Origin: Dyadobacter koreensis
Lineage (GTDB): Bacteria; Bacteroidota; Bacteroidia; Cytophagales; Spirosomataceae
Assembly: GCF_900108855.1 (NCBI RefSeq)
Contig: NZ_FNXY01000010.1
Location: 212,074-276,073, forward strand
Length of the DNA stretch: 64,000 nucleotides
Reading direction: 5' to 3'
Shown one piece after another: positions 44,933 to 53,853 of this stretch. Below the pieces are notes generated by a model. It was not told where the DNA came from and did no database searches. It saw only the letters and a list, made by a program, of their open reading frames with translations. The translations under genes were made by a program, and so were the position numbers. The stretch's first letter is position 1, and each line of letters begins with the position of its first letter.

Positions 44933-45057
44933 TACCACTTAGACATTTAAGTTAACCTTAGTTTTGATTTAAAATCAAGTTGACGACAATAAATTGTCTG
45001 TAAATTAATTAAAAGAATTAAACTCAAACTCAGCTTTTCTTAAATGTCTAAGTGGTA
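44933..45057. repeat. 125-bp inverted-repeat element (MITE-like)
   Basis: Perfect 19-bp terminal inverted repeats (44933-44951 and 45039-45057, beginning TACCACTTAGACATTT) enclose 87 bases. Inside are a near-palindrome TTGATTTAAAATCAA and a perfect hairpin GACAAT-AA-ATTGTC. It lies between the converging thioesterase and HerA-like genes. No transposase gene is nearby, so a small non-autonomous element or a structured RNA is possible. Confidence 0.6.
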
Positions 45058-45072
45058 TTAAAAATTATATTG

Positions 45073-46626
45073 TTAAAAACCGAAAAGGCCTCCTTTTTTT
45101 GATCTTGACGTTGATTTGCCGAAGAGCATACCAAACACACCTCTTACTACTTCACGTCCGATTTGTTTAGCAAGTGGCGATGCCAGGGCTTCTTCAAACA
45201 TACCCTTTTCCTGCTTTGCATTACCTTTTGCAACTGTTGTCTGCTCCTTCACTTCGGCTTCCTGCCGAGCCTTCTCTTCCAACCGTTTTGTCAGTATTTC
45301 GTAAGCACTTTCCGGGTCGATCGGATCTTTGTATTTTAAATAAACATCCGACTGGCGTACATGGTTTTCATAATCAGCCTGGGTCAAGGGTCCCATTACC
45401 GAAGCTGGAGGAAGTAGGTGTGTAGCGGCAACCTCTGTAGGAATACCTTTGTCATTCAAAACCGTGATCAGGGCCTGACCAATACCCAGCGTTGTCAAAA
45501 CCTGATCGATAGAATAAAAATCAGACCTTGGATAGGTTTTGACTGTTTGTTTTAGTGCGTCAGCATCCTGTGGCGTAAATGCACGAAGAACATGCTGGAC
45601 TCGGTTTCCTAGCTGAGCAAGAACTGAAACGGGGATATCCTGTGCCATCTGCGTACAAAAGAAAATCCCAACTCCCTTAGAGCGAATCAAACGGACAACT
45701 TGTTCGATCTGGTCCATAAACGCCTTTGGAGCATCCTTGAACAATAAATGTGCTTCATCAAGAAAAAATACCAGTTTTGGTTTATCGAGGTCGCCTGCTT
45801 CCGGCAAAGTTTGGTATAGCTCAGCGAGAAGACTAAGCATAAATGTTGAAAAAAGCGCGGGTTTGTCCTGCACATCTGAAATGTTCAAAAGACTGATTAC
45901 GCCTTGTCCGTCAACTTTGTTGATCAGATCAGAGATATCGAAAGATTTTTCGCCAAAAATGGTTCCTACGCCTTGCTGTTCCAAAGCAACGATTTTACGG
46001 AGAATTGTTCCGGCAGTTGACGATGAAATGGAACCATAATCTGATTTAATTTCTGCTGCACCCGGTCCTTCTGAGAGATAACTCAAAACTTTTTTAAGGT
46101 CATTGAGATCGACCATCGGGAGTTTTTTATCATCGGCGTACTTAAAAAGAATTGCCAAAACTCCTGATTGCGTGTCATTCAATTCAAATATTTTTGATAA
46201 CAGGATAGGGCCGAATTCAAGAATTGTCGCACGCATCTGCGCGCCTTTTTCACCGCTTAAAGAATAAAGTTCAACTGGAAATCCTTTTGCTTCAAATGGA
46301 GTGCCTAAAATGGCAGAACGCTCTTCAATCGCTGCATTTGATGAGCCTGGTTTTGCAATACCTGATAAATCTCCTTTGATATCAGACATAAAGACCGGAA
46401 CGCCCGCGGCAGAAAGCTGTTCGGCCAAAACCTGAAGTGTACGTGTTTTTCCTGAGCCTGTCGCCCCAGCAACCAATCCGTGGCGGTTCATCATGCGAAG
46501 CGGTAAGTTAACTTTCGCCTCTGTAATTATTTCTCCGTCGAGAATGGCCGATCCCAGATGTATCGCCGGTTTGTCAGTTTTGTACGATTTCTGGATCGCG
46601 GCTATAAATTGCTCTCTTTTTGACAC
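45073..46626 (-). CDS. HerA-like ATPase, DUF853 (YjgR-like)
   Basis: P-loop ATPase of the HerA/FtsK superfamily. Walker A is GATGSGKT at about 53-60 (VAGATGSGKTRTLQVLAEQ), Walker B is LVFFLDEAHLL at about 284-294, and the arginine/sensor region is around VRLIRSKGVGIFFCTQ. A helical, charged segment (about 435-475) leads into ASPLAKQIGREVVRGVFGMLFGK and the glycine-rich end KKGGLFGF. At 517 residues it matches the DUF853 family. Its biological role is not established. No nuclease partner (NurA-like) is nearby, so it is not the archaeal HerA repair system. Confidence 0.9.
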   Translation of the reverse strand: MSKREQFIAAIQKSYKTDKPAIHLGSAILDGEIITEAKVNLPLRMMNRHGLVAGATGSGKTRTLQVLAEQLSAAGVPVFMSDIKGDLSGIAKPGSSNAAIEERSAILGTPFEAKGFPVELYSLSGEKGAQMRATILEFGPILLSKIFELNDTQSGVLAILFKYADDKKLPMVDLNDLKKVLSYLSEGPGAAEIKSDYGSISSSTAGTILRKIVALEQQGVGTIFGEKSFDISDLINKVDGQGVISLLNISDVQDKPALFSTFMLSLLAELYQTLPEAGDLDKPKLVFFLDEAHLLFKDAPKAFMDQIEQVVRLIRSKGVGIFFCTQMAQDIPVSVLAQLGNRVQHVLRAFTPQDADALKQTVKTYPRSDFYSIDQVLTTLGIGQALITVLNDKGIPTEVAATHLLPPASVMGPLTQADYENHVRQSDVYLKYKDPIDPESAYEILTKRLEEKARQEAEVKEQTTVAKGNAKQEKGMFEEALASPLAKQIGREVVRGVFGMLFGKSTSRSKKGGLFGF

Positions 46627-46851
46627 AGGTGTATGTAGTTATTGTTAATAATGGCCTAATTTACTAAAATTAAATATTTTGTCGTGATTATAAGCCCTGC
46701 CGGCGATTTTCGAGACAATATGAAACTATGTCAAGAACTTTTATTATTTTTCGTAGTAGTTTGTTTTTGCGAAATATTATTAGGTATTTTGACTTTAACA
46801 CTATGTTAATATTCTGAAATAACTTAATTTAAATACAATTATTTGCCGCCT

Positions 46852-47868
46852 ATGCTTAGTCGAGTTGCTAATTCAATCTATTGGATGAATCGTTATATGG
46901 AACGGGTTGAAAATTATGCCCGTTTTGTCGGAGTGAATTTTAACCTAGCACTGGACCTTCCGCCTGACGTGGATGAGCAATGGGAGCCGCTTCTTATTGC
47001 CACTGCCGACCACTTTCTTTTTTATAAGCATTATGATAAGCCTACGAAAGAGGACGTGATCCATTTCATGACTTTTGACAAGCGTAACCCTAATTCAATT
47101 GTAAGTTGCCTGTATGAAGCGAGGGAAAATGCCCGGACAATCCGCGAGACAATTTCAAAGGAAATGTGGGAAAGTATCAATACTTTTTATCTGACAATCC
47201 GCGGAACTTCTCCTGACGATTTTAGGAATATGGATCATATGCAGACATTTTTTACTGATATCCGTAAAAATTGCCAGCTTTTTCATGGTGTAGTTGATGC
47301 TTCCATTACGCGTAATGAGGCTTGGCATTTTGGTCGCTTAGGCCGCCATATTGAGCGTGCAGATAAATGTTCCAGATTTCTTGACGTTAAATATTTTACA
47401 CTTTTACAAGATACCGGTACCAACGGATCAACATTGGATTTAATGATGTGGACGGCGGTACTGAAATCGGTAAGTGCTTATAATATGTATCGTCAGACGC
47501 ATCGTGCTTTAACGCCGATGAATATCGTTGCATTTCTGATTCTCGACAAATTATTTCCGCGTTCCATTGCTTATTCTGTTCGCCAGGCCGAACTTTCTCT
47601 TTATGCAATCGCAGGTTCAATTCCTGAGCGTGGGCATACAAATCCTGCAGAACGCGCGTTGAGTAAAATGCGCAGTGAATTGGAATTTACAGAGGTCGAG
47701 GACGTTTTCAAGATGGGTCTTCATAAATATCTGGATCGTTTTCAGACAAATAATAATGAGGTTGATAATGCCATTTTTGACATGTATTTCGGTTTGGAAT
47801 CGGAAAAATTACAGAGCCAGTCGATGGGACAAACTTCCGGGCATTTCAAGAGCCAGTGGATGAACTGA
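46852..47868 (+). CDS. Alpha-E domain protein (DUF403)
   Basis: Helical protein of the alpha-E family, found with transglutaminase-like proteins and circularly permuted ATP-grasp enzymes in a predicted peptide-ligation system. MLSRVANSIYWMNRYMERVENYARFV is the typical start; NARTIRETISKEMWE and RLGRHIERADKCSRFLDVKYF follow. The frame could begin at TTG 46843, but the ATG at 46852 matches the family. The transglutaminase gene starts 74 bases downstream. The ATP-grasp partner is not in this window. Confidence 0.93.
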   Translation: MLSRVANSIYWMNRYMERVENYARFVGVNFNLALDLPPDVDEQWEPLLIATADHFLFYKHYDKPTKEDVIHFMTFDKRNPNSIVSCLYEARENARTIRETISKEMWESINTFYLTIRGTSPDDFRNMDHMQTFFTDIRKNCQLFHGVVDASITRNEAWHFGRLGRHIERADKCSRFLDVKYFTLLQDTGTNGSTLDLMMWTAVLKSVSAYNMYRQTHRALTPMNIVAFLILDKLFPRSIAYSVRQAELSLYAIAGSIPERGHTNPAERALSKMRSELEFTEVEDVFKMGLHKYLDRFQTNNNEVDNAIFDMYFGLESEKLQSQSMGQTSGHFKSQWMN

Positions 47869-47942
47869 ACCAATTGCAGCTGAACAGGGGTTTTAATATT
47901 ACTTCATAGCATTATCTTTTTTGCTATTATCCGGGAAACTCC

Positions 47943-48785
47943 ATGAATCTTAAAGTGCGTCACTCGCTTGATTATAGTTACGATTTCCCAGTTGAACTGG
48001 ACTCTCATACGCTTTATTTATATCCCAAAGCATATCCTCACCAGCGCGTACTGAATTACTCGCTGGTGATTAATCCTCTTCCTTCAAATATTGTAAAAAA
48101 TGTTGATGCGGAAGGGAATGTTGAGCAGGTTGTACATTTTTTTCAAGGACCTGTAACCAGGCTGACCGTGCAGGCGGAAATGACGGTTTGTTCCGACTTT
48201 GTTAATGTCTTCGATTTTGTACTTTTCCCCTTTATCACAAGAAACATTCCGTTTTTATATGATAACCGGATTTATAAATACCTGATACCATATCTGAATC
48301 GGAACGACGTCACAACTTATGTTGAACAATTTGCCAGAAGAATAGCAGCGGAAGTAAACTGGGAAACGGTGCCCTTTCTCGTTGAACTTAGCAAATATAT
48401 CGCAGAAACTTTTACGTATCAGAACCGGGAATTTGGCGTGGCCTATCCGCCTGATGATACTTTAAGGGATAAAATCGGTTCGTGCCGTGATTATTCCCGG
48501 CTGTTTATAGCTGCTTGCAGAAGTTTAGGAATCGCGGCACGTTTCGTAAGCGGATACCTTTACGGAAATTTGATGCAGGCGCATGAACTGCATGCCTGGG
48601 TGGAAGTATATCTGCCAGGTGCAGGATGGCGTGGTTTCGATCCGACGGAAGGAAAAGTGATTGCAAATAATCATATTAGCCTGGGTGCTTCGGCAGACTT
48701 TGATCAACTCGCACCTGTTATGGGATTTTTTCGAGGTGCTGCACAGTCATCACTTGTCACTCACGTAGACATTGAGTTAGTATAA
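47943..48785 (+). CDS. Transglutaminase-like protein paired with alpha-E protein
   Basis: The N-terminal bacterial transglutaminase-like beta domain (about 1-130) is followed by the catalytic domain: Cys181 in GSCRDYSRLF, His217 in HELHAWVEVY and Asp233 in GFDPTEG. Its 280 residues and its position just after the alpha-E gene are standard for the predicted amide-bond-forming or -cleaving module. It has no signal peptide. The gene ends about 107 bases before glmM. Confidence 0.92.
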   Translation: MNLKVRHSLDYSYDFPVELDSHTLYLYPKAYPHQRVLNYSLVINPLPSNIVKNVDAEGNVEQVVHFFQGPVTRLTVQAEMTVCSDFVNVFDFVLFPFITRNIPFLYDNRIYKYLIPYLNRNDVTTYVEQFARRIAAEVNWETVPFLVELSKYIAETFTYQNREFGVAYPPDDTLRDKIGSCRDYSRLFIAACRSLGIAARFVSGYLYGNLMQAHELHAWVEVYLPGAGWRGFDPTEGKVIANNHISLGASADFDQLAPVMGFFRGAAQSSLVTHVDIELV

Positions 48786-48855
48786 TATACGTAAACCTGT
48801 TGCTCAAATCTTGGATAGTTTTATCAAATAATCCCATAGACCGCGGGAAATTTGT

Positions 48856-48863
48856 TATTTTTG
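48856..48863 (+). promoter_or_regulatory. Candidate -7 box for glmM
   Basis: TATTTTTG fits TAnnTTTG and lies 29 bases before the GTG start at 48893. I see no TTG at the expected -33 distance. Confidence 0.35.
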
Positions 48864-48892
48864 TATCGTAACAAACAGAGGAATACTAGATC

Positions 48893-50299
48893 GTGACGTT
48901 AATCAAATCTATATCAGGAATCAGAGGGATAATAGGAGGGAAATCCGGAGATGCACTGACTCCAATTGATGTTGTTAAGTTTGCTGCTGCATATGGCACT
49001 TGGTTGAGGAGGACAAATCCACAAAATTTAAAAGTAGTTATCGGACGTGATGCCAGGCTTTCGGGCGAAATGGTAAGCCGTCTGGTGGCAGGCACCCTAC
49101 AAGGTGTAGGTCTTAACGTTATTGATTTAGGGCTTTCCACAACTCCTACGGTCGAAATTGCGGTTACGGCTGAGGAAGCAGCAGGAGGAATTATTCTTAC
49201 AGCAAGCCACAATCCAATCCAGTGGAATGCGTTGAAATTGCTTAACCACGAGGGTGAATTTATTTCAGAAGAAGAAGGAACAGAAATTCTGAGAATTGCT
49301 GATGAGGAAGACTTTCTTTTTCCGGATGTAAAAAAGCTTGGAAGTTATAAATCTGACGATACCTACCTGCAAAAGCATATTGATCACATACTTTCGCTGT
49401 CGCTAGTAGACGTTGAAGCGATCAAGGCTGCCAATTTTAAAATTGTGGTCGATGCAGTAAATTCTACAGGTGGAATAGTGGTTCCGATGTTGCTTGAAGC
49501 ATTGGGTGTTGAAACAAAGAATATTAAGAAGTTACACTGTGAACCAACAGGAAACTTTGCCCACAATCCTGAGCCGCTTCCGGAACATTTACGTGATATC
49601 AGTAAAGAACTGAAAGACGGAGCATTTAATCTGGGGATTGTTGTTGATCCGGATGTAGATCGTCTGGCATTAATTTGTGAAGATGGCTCACCTTTTGGTG
49701 AAGAATATACATTGGTAGCCGTTGCGGACTATGTTTTGAAAAATACGCCGGGAAATACCGTATCTAATTTATCATCAACAGCGGCTTTGAAGGACGTAAC
49801 GCTAAAAGCAGGAGTTGAGTATTTTGCTTCCGCAGTAGGTGAAGTGAACGTGGTGACGACAATGAAAGCGAATAATGCAATCATTGGCGGAGAAGGAAAT
49901 GGTGGTGTTATTTATCCTGAAAGTCATTATGGCCGTGACGCTTTGGTGGGGATTGCGTTATTTTTAACACATTTGGCCAAATTCGGAAAAACGGCGTCGG
50001 TTCTTCGTAAGTCGTATCCCAGCTATTATATTTCTAAAAATAAGATCGAACTAACGCCGGATATTAATGTTGATAATATTCTAAGTCGTATTCAGACAAA
50101 ATATTCAAAACAGCCTTTGAGTACGATTGACGGTGTAAGAATTGAATTTAACCGGGAATGGGTTCATTTGCGTAAATCAAATACAGAGCCAATTATCAGG
50201 ATTTATTCAGAATCAGAAACATTGACAACGGCTGTAAATCTGGCAAATAAGATCATTTCTGATATCAAGGAAATAATTTCAGAACCGAAAAATAAATAA
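48893..50299 (+). CDS. glmM: Phosphoglucosamine mutase
   Basis: Interconverts glucosamine-6-phosphate and glucosamine-1-phosphate for UDP-GlcNAc and thus peptidoglycan. The active-site Ser105 is in ILTASHNPIQWN, the metal-binding loop is VVDPDVDRLAL, the sugar loop is GGEGNGGVIYPESH, and the phosphate-binding end is VHLRKSNTEPIIRIY. At 468 residues it fits the Bacteroidota GlmM type. The start is GTG. Its TAA overlaps the cysteine desulfurase ATG (TAATG), so the two are translationally coupled. Confidence 0.92.
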   Translation: MTLIKSISGIRGIIGGKSGDALTPIDVVKFAAAYGTWLRRTNPQNLKVVIGRDARLSGEMVSRLVAGTLQGVGLNVIDLGLSTTPTVEIAVTAEEAAGGIILTASHNPIQWNALKLLNHEGEFISEEEGTEILRIADEEDFLFPDVKKLGSYKSDDTYLQKHIDHILSLSLVDVEAIKAANFKIVVDAVNSTGGIVVPMLLEALGVETKNIKKLHCEPTGNFAHNPEPLPEHLRDISKELKDGAFNLGIVVDPDVDRLALICEDGSPFGEEYTLVAVADYVLKNTPGNTVSNLSSTAALKDVTLKAGVEYFASAVGEVNVVTTMKANNAIIGGEGNGGVIYPESHYGRDALVGIALFLTHLAKFGKTASVLRKSYPSYYISKNKIELTPDINVDNILSRIQTKYSKQPLSTIDGVRIEFNREWVHLRKSNTEPIIRIYSESETLTTAVNLANKIISDIKEIISEPKNK

Positions 50300-51447
50300 T
50301 GAAAGCCTATTTTGACAACGCTGCTACGACGCGTCTGGACCAGGAAGTGTTGGAAACCATGTTGCCTCTGATGACGGAGACTTTCGGTAATCCTTCTTCA
50401 ATCCATTCCTATGGTCGCGCAGTTCGTTCTGCTGTGGAAAGAGCGAGGAAAAGTGTTGCAGGAATATTAAACGCGGCACCGGCAGAAATCTTTTTTACAT
50501 CTGGCGGGACAGAAGCAGATAATACAGCGATTCGTTCAAGCATCGAAACTTTTGGCCTGAAACATGCCATCACGTCGAAAATTGAGCATCATGCGGTGCT
50601 TCACACGCTTGAACATCTTGCAAAAACCGGAAAGATTGAATTGAGTTTTGTCAATCTGAATGAAAAAGGGGGAGTAGATTTAGCTCATTTAGAAACACTT
50701 TTGCAAACAAATTCCCGCTCACTGGTTTCCTTGATGCATGGAAATAATGAGATTGGAAATTTGCTGGATCTTGATGCCGTAGGTGATCTGTGCAAACATT
50801 ATGATGCGATTTTTCATAGTGATACGGTACAGACAATGGGTCATTATAGACATGATTTGCAGCAATTGAAAACCAATTTCATCGTTGGTTCCGCGCATAA
50901 ATTTCATGGTCCAAAAGGTATTGGGTTTCTATATGTTCAGCCAGGAACCAAGATTTTTCCATTTGTTCACGGTGGCGCACAAGAGCGCAACATGCGTGGG
51001 GGCACTGAAAATGTTTATGGGATTGTAGGTTTGGCAAAAGCGCTGGAAATTGCATACCGTGATATGGACCAGCATCGTCTGCACATTGAAAACCTTAAAA
51101 CCCGAATGATTCACAAGCTTCGTGAAAATATTGAAGGTGTTTCATTCAACGGGAAATCAGATTTGCTGGATGAAAGTTTATATACTGTTTTAAGTGTAAG
51201 TTTGCCGCCGTCGGGATTAAATGATATGTTACTTTTCAACATGGATATCGCCGGTGTAGCCGTTTCAGGAGGAAGTGCCTGTGCAAGCGGAACAGATGTT
51301 GGATCACACGTTTTGACTGAAATCCAGATTAATCCGGATAGAGCAAATATTCGTTTTTCTTTCGGGAAGTACAATACAGCAGAAGAAGTTGATTTCGCAG
51401 TGGAAACACTGGCAGAACTTTACAGGAAAGAGTCGGTAATGCTGTAA
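50299..51447 (+). CDS. Cysteine desulfurase, NifS/IscS family
   Basis: PLP enzyme releasing sulfur from cysteine for Fe-S clusters or tRNA thiolation. YFDNAATTRLD at the start, the PLP Lys201 in GSAHKFHGPKG and the catalytic Cys328 in GGSACASGTDVGSH are present. At 382 residues it is a compact class I enzyme. There is no iscU or iscR nearby; its coupling to glmM is conserved-looking but unexplained. A 24-bp hairpin follows. Confidence 0.93.
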   Translation: MKAYFDNAATTRLDQEVLETMLPLMTETFGNPSSIHSYGRAVRSAVERARKSVAGILNAAPAEIFFTSGGTEADNTAIRSSIETFGLKHAITSKIEHHAVLHTLEHLAKTGKIELSFVNLNEKGGVDLAHLETLLQTNSRSLVSLMHGNNEIGNLLDLDAVGDLCKHYDAIFHSDTVQTMGHYRHDLQQLKTNFIVGSAHKFHGPKGIGFLYVQPGTKIFPFVHGGAQERNMRGGTENVYGIVGLAKALEIAYRDMDQHRLHIENLKTRMIHKLRENIEGVSFNGKSDLLDESLYTVLSVSLPPSGLNDMLLFNMDIAGVAVSGGSACASGTDVGSHVLTEIQINPDRANIRFSFGKYNTAEEVDFAVETLAELYRKESVML

Positions 51448-51465
51448 ATAGCGAATAAAATATTT

Positions 51466-51519
51466 AGTCTATAAACAAAAGAAGTCAACCGTAAAGTTGA
51501 CTTCTTTTGTTTATAGACT
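51466..51519 (+). terminator. Very strong terminator after the cysteine desulfurase gene
   Basis: A perfect 24-bp stem (51466-51489 with 51496-51519, core AGAAGTCAAC/GTTGACTTCT) has loop CGTAAA. The arms contain A- and T-rich runs, so it may act in both directions. Confidence 0.88.
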
Positions 51520-51558
51520 CTTATCTTACTTAATACTCATTCAATTCCTCTCAACTCT

Positions 51559-51621
51559 TGACAAAAAATGACAATCTCCTGACCACAAATGACAATTTCC
51601 TGACAAAACCTGACCAGGAAA
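51559..51621. repeat. Tandem 21-bp repeats with six phased TGAC boxes
   Basis: Three 21-base units (51559-51579, 51580-51600, 51601-51621) each hold two TGAC boxes. TGAC starts at 51559, 51569, 51580, 51590, 51601 and 51611, so the steps are 10, 11, 10, 11 and 10 bases. The array ends 1 base before the hemH stop codon. The boxes face one side of the helix. Confidence 0.8.
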
Positions 51622-51622
51622 A

Positions 51623-52684
51623 TCACGCCTTCCTAACCATATCCTCCAGCGCCTCAATCCATATATCACTGTCATTCAGACTTTCCACCAGTTGCCAGTG
51701 TTCGCCGCCTTCTTTTTCAAAGATCTCTTTATATTCTTCACCTACCTCGATGGTTGTTTCCAAACAATCCGCAACAAATGCAGGAGAAAATGCTAACACA
51801 CTTTTCACGCCTTTTTTTGCCAATTCAGGAATAAGCTCATCTGTGTAAGGTTTGATCCATGGCGTTTTTCCAAGCCTGGATTGGAAAGCAACTGTATATT
51901 TTCCTTCCGGAATTCCCATACCTTTGACAAAAAGCCTTGTTGTTTCGTAACATTGAGCACGGTAACAATGCTGGTTTTTCTCGTTTAGAGTGTCGCAGCA
52001 GGTGCCAAACTGACAATAATTAGCAACGTCACCTTTTGTAATTTGTCTTTCAGGGATACCGTGATAACTAAAAACAAAATGGTCATACTCGCGCTGAGCC
52101 ATGTATTTCTTGCCAAGGTTCACAAAACCTTCAACAAATTTTGGATGGTCAAGGAAACGGTTGATAAATTTAATTTCAGGTAAAACCTCCCAGTCTTTCA
52201 CCACTTCCATTACTTTCTTGTAAACAGAACCGGTGGAAGCAGAGGCATACTGAGGGAAAAACGGAACGACAATTATTTCAGAAAGACAAAGTTTTCTGAG
52301 CTCATTCAGACCGTTTTCAATACTTGGACTTTGATATCGCATGGCCAGTTTCACCACGAAATCATCACCCAACACTTTCTGTAATTTTTTCTCAACAGAC
52401 TCACCATAGATTTTTAACGGCGATCCTTCCGGTGTCCAAAGTTCCCGGTAGATTTTTGCTGATTTTGGTGCACGGAAAGGTGCAATGATCAGGTTAATAA
52501 GCAACCAGCGATTCAGGTACGGTATATCAATAACGCGTTCGTCCATTAAAAATTCACGCAGATATTTTCTTACGTCAGGAACGGAGGGGCTATCCGGAGT
52601 GCCCAGGTTTACGATCAAAACGCCTGTTTTTCCAACAGGTTTTTCTTTTGGTAAAGATGGATTTGTAAGCGTTTCGGTATTCAT
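51623..52684 (-). CDS. hemH: Ferrochelatase
   Basis: Inserts iron into a porphyrin in the last (or, in coproporphyrin-type pathways, next-to-last) step of haem synthesis. TGVLIVNLGTPDSPSVPDVRKYL, the His-containing loop VFSYHGIPERQ and YTVAFQSRLGKTPWIKPYT are typical. The 353-residue chain has a Cys-rich stretch QFGTCCDTLNEKNQHCYRAQC, as in related Bacteroidota enzymes, where it may hold a cluster or a disulfide. It follows argF after 82 bases on the same strand. Confidence 0.95.
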   Translation of the reverse strand: MNTETLTNPSLPKEKPVGKTGVLIVNLGTPDSPSVPDVRKYLREFLMDERVIDIPYLNRWLLINLIIAPFRAPKSAKIYRELWTPEGSPLKIYGESVEKKLQKVLGDDFVVKLAMRYQSPSIENGLNELRKLCLSEIIVVPFFPQYASASTGSVYKKVMEVVKDWEVLPEIKFINRFLDHPKFVEGFVNLGKKYMAQREYDHFVFSYHGIPERQITKGDVANYCQFGTCCDTLNEKNQHCYRAQCYETTRLFVKGMGIPEGKYTVAFQSRLGKTPWIKPYTDELIPELAKKGVKSVLAFSPAFVADCLETTIEVGEEYKEIFEKEGGEHWQLVESLNDSDIWIEALEDMVRKA

Positions 52685-52766
52685 TTTTATATATTTTACA
52701 GCGGGATTCGTTATTAAATTATATAACTATGCCCGGCGTCCACAAAGTTCAGGGAATGAAAAAGTT

Positions 52767-53720
52767 TTATACATTCAGACCCAATAAAATTTCTTTCAAA
52801 ACCGCCTGCGCCGACCATTCTCTGTTTGCCGCCTGCTCAATAACCAGTGAACGCGGGCCATCCAATACTTCATCAGCCACTTTCATGTTACGTCTGAGTG
52901 GAAGACAATGCATGAATTTACCATTGTCTGTTAAAGCCATTTTAGCCTCTGTGATCATCCAGGAAGGATCTTGTGTTAAAACCTGGCCATAATGAGTGTA
53001 AGATGACCAGTTTTTTCCATAAACAAAATCGGCTCCTTCCAATGCTTTGTCCTGGTCGTAGATCACCTGCCCTTTGCCAACAAATTTTGGGTCAAGATCG
53101 TATCCTTCCGGATGCGTGATCACAAATTCCACATTCATCGGATTCATCCATTCGCAGAATGAATTTGCTACGGCCTGGGGTAGTGCTTTAAAATGGGGTA
53201 ACCAGGTTAGAACTACTTTCGGACGCTCTTTAATTTTAAATTCCTCAATTGTGATACAGTCTGCCAGAGATTGCAGCGGATGGCGCGTTGCGGATTCCAG
53301 ATTTACGATCGGAACCTCGGCGTATTTTTTGAATTGTTGAAAAACAGTTTCGGCATAATCCTTGTCCCGGTCTTCAAGCTCGGCAAAAGACCGGATTGCG
53401 ATAATATTGCAGTAACGCCCCATGATCGCCGCCGCTTCTTTCACGTGCTCGGCTTTGGTACCATTCATGATGACACCTTCTTCCATTTCCAGTCCCCAGC
53501 TGTCTTGCCCAACATTCATCACGATCACATTCAAACCCAAATTCGCAGCTGCTTTTTGGGTACTGATACGGGTACGTAAGCTTGAATTAAAAAACATCAA
53601 ACCGATGGTTTTGTGCTTGCCAAGTGTTTCGTCAGCAAAAGGATTACGTTTCGCTTCAATCCCGCTGATGATGAGGTGATTAAGATCTGAGACGTCTGCA
53701 AGTGAAAGAAAATGTTTCAT
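52767..53720 (-). CDS. argF: N-acetyl/N-succinyl-ornithine carbamoyltransferase
   Basis: Carbamoylates an acylated ornithine in the arginine pathway of Bacteroidota and Xanthomonas, rather than free ornithine. The carbamoyl-phosphate loop is FNSSLRTR (44-51) where classic enzymes have STRT, and HPLQSLAD and MHCLPLRRNMKVADEVLDG are present. The WGLEMEEGVIMNGTKAEHVKE segment is the region that distinguishes acyl forms from OTC; acetyl versus succinyl cannot be told here. Its start lies 11 bases from the right-hand GTTTAAACGCAGAG repeat. It is probably fed by argC/argD further upstream. Confidence 0.93.
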   Translation of the reverse strand: MKHFLSLADVSDLNHLIISGIEAKRNPFADETLGKHKTIGLMFFNSSLRTRISTQKAAANLGLNVIVMNVGQDSWGLEMEEGVIMNGTKAEHVKEAAAIMGRYCNIIAIRSFAELEDRDKDYAETVFQQFKKYAEVPIVNLESATRHPLQSLADCITIEEFKIKERPKVVLTWLPHFKALPQAVANSFCEWMNPMNVEFVITHPEGYDLDPKFVGKGQVIYDQDKALEGADFVYGKNWSSYTHYGQVLTQDPSWMITEAKMALTDNGKFMHCLPLRRNMKVADEVLDGPRSLVIEQAANREWSAQAVLKEILLGLNV

Positions 53721-53730
53721 TAATTTATGG

Positions 53731-53780
53731 GTTTAAACGCAGAGGTAAAGGAGTTTTCCGCTGAGTTTTAAGAGTTTTAT
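53731..53780. repeat. GTTTAAACGCAGAG repeat, copy A (next to argF)
   Basis: GTTTAAACGCAGAGG at 53731-53745 is followed by TAAAGGAGTTTTCCGCTGAGTT, matching the inverted copy at 54361-54398 over about 45 bases. It lies in the argF leader. Confidence 0.7.
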
Positions 53781-53853
53781 TTATATGTTTTTGAGTTCGA
53801 ATGAGTGATGTCAATCATTTGAACTAAATTATTTTTTATTTATATTTTTAGGA

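Noticed and set aside
45073..46626. HerA-NurA DNA-end resection or phage-defence system
   Set aside because: No NurA or other nuclease gene is adjacent; the sequence fits the ordinary DUF853 family.
46843..46851. TTG start for the alpha-E protein
   Set aside because: The ATG three codons later gives the conserved MLSRVANSIYW start of the family.
51559..51621. Considered as a short CRISPR-like array
   Set aside because: Units are 21 bases with no unique spacers and no cas genes nearby.
51558..51848. Plus-strand ORF with 7-residue repeats (LTKNDNL, LTTNDNF)
   Set aside because: It is antisense to hemH; the repeats come from the 21-base TGAC array. Nothing else supports it as a gene.
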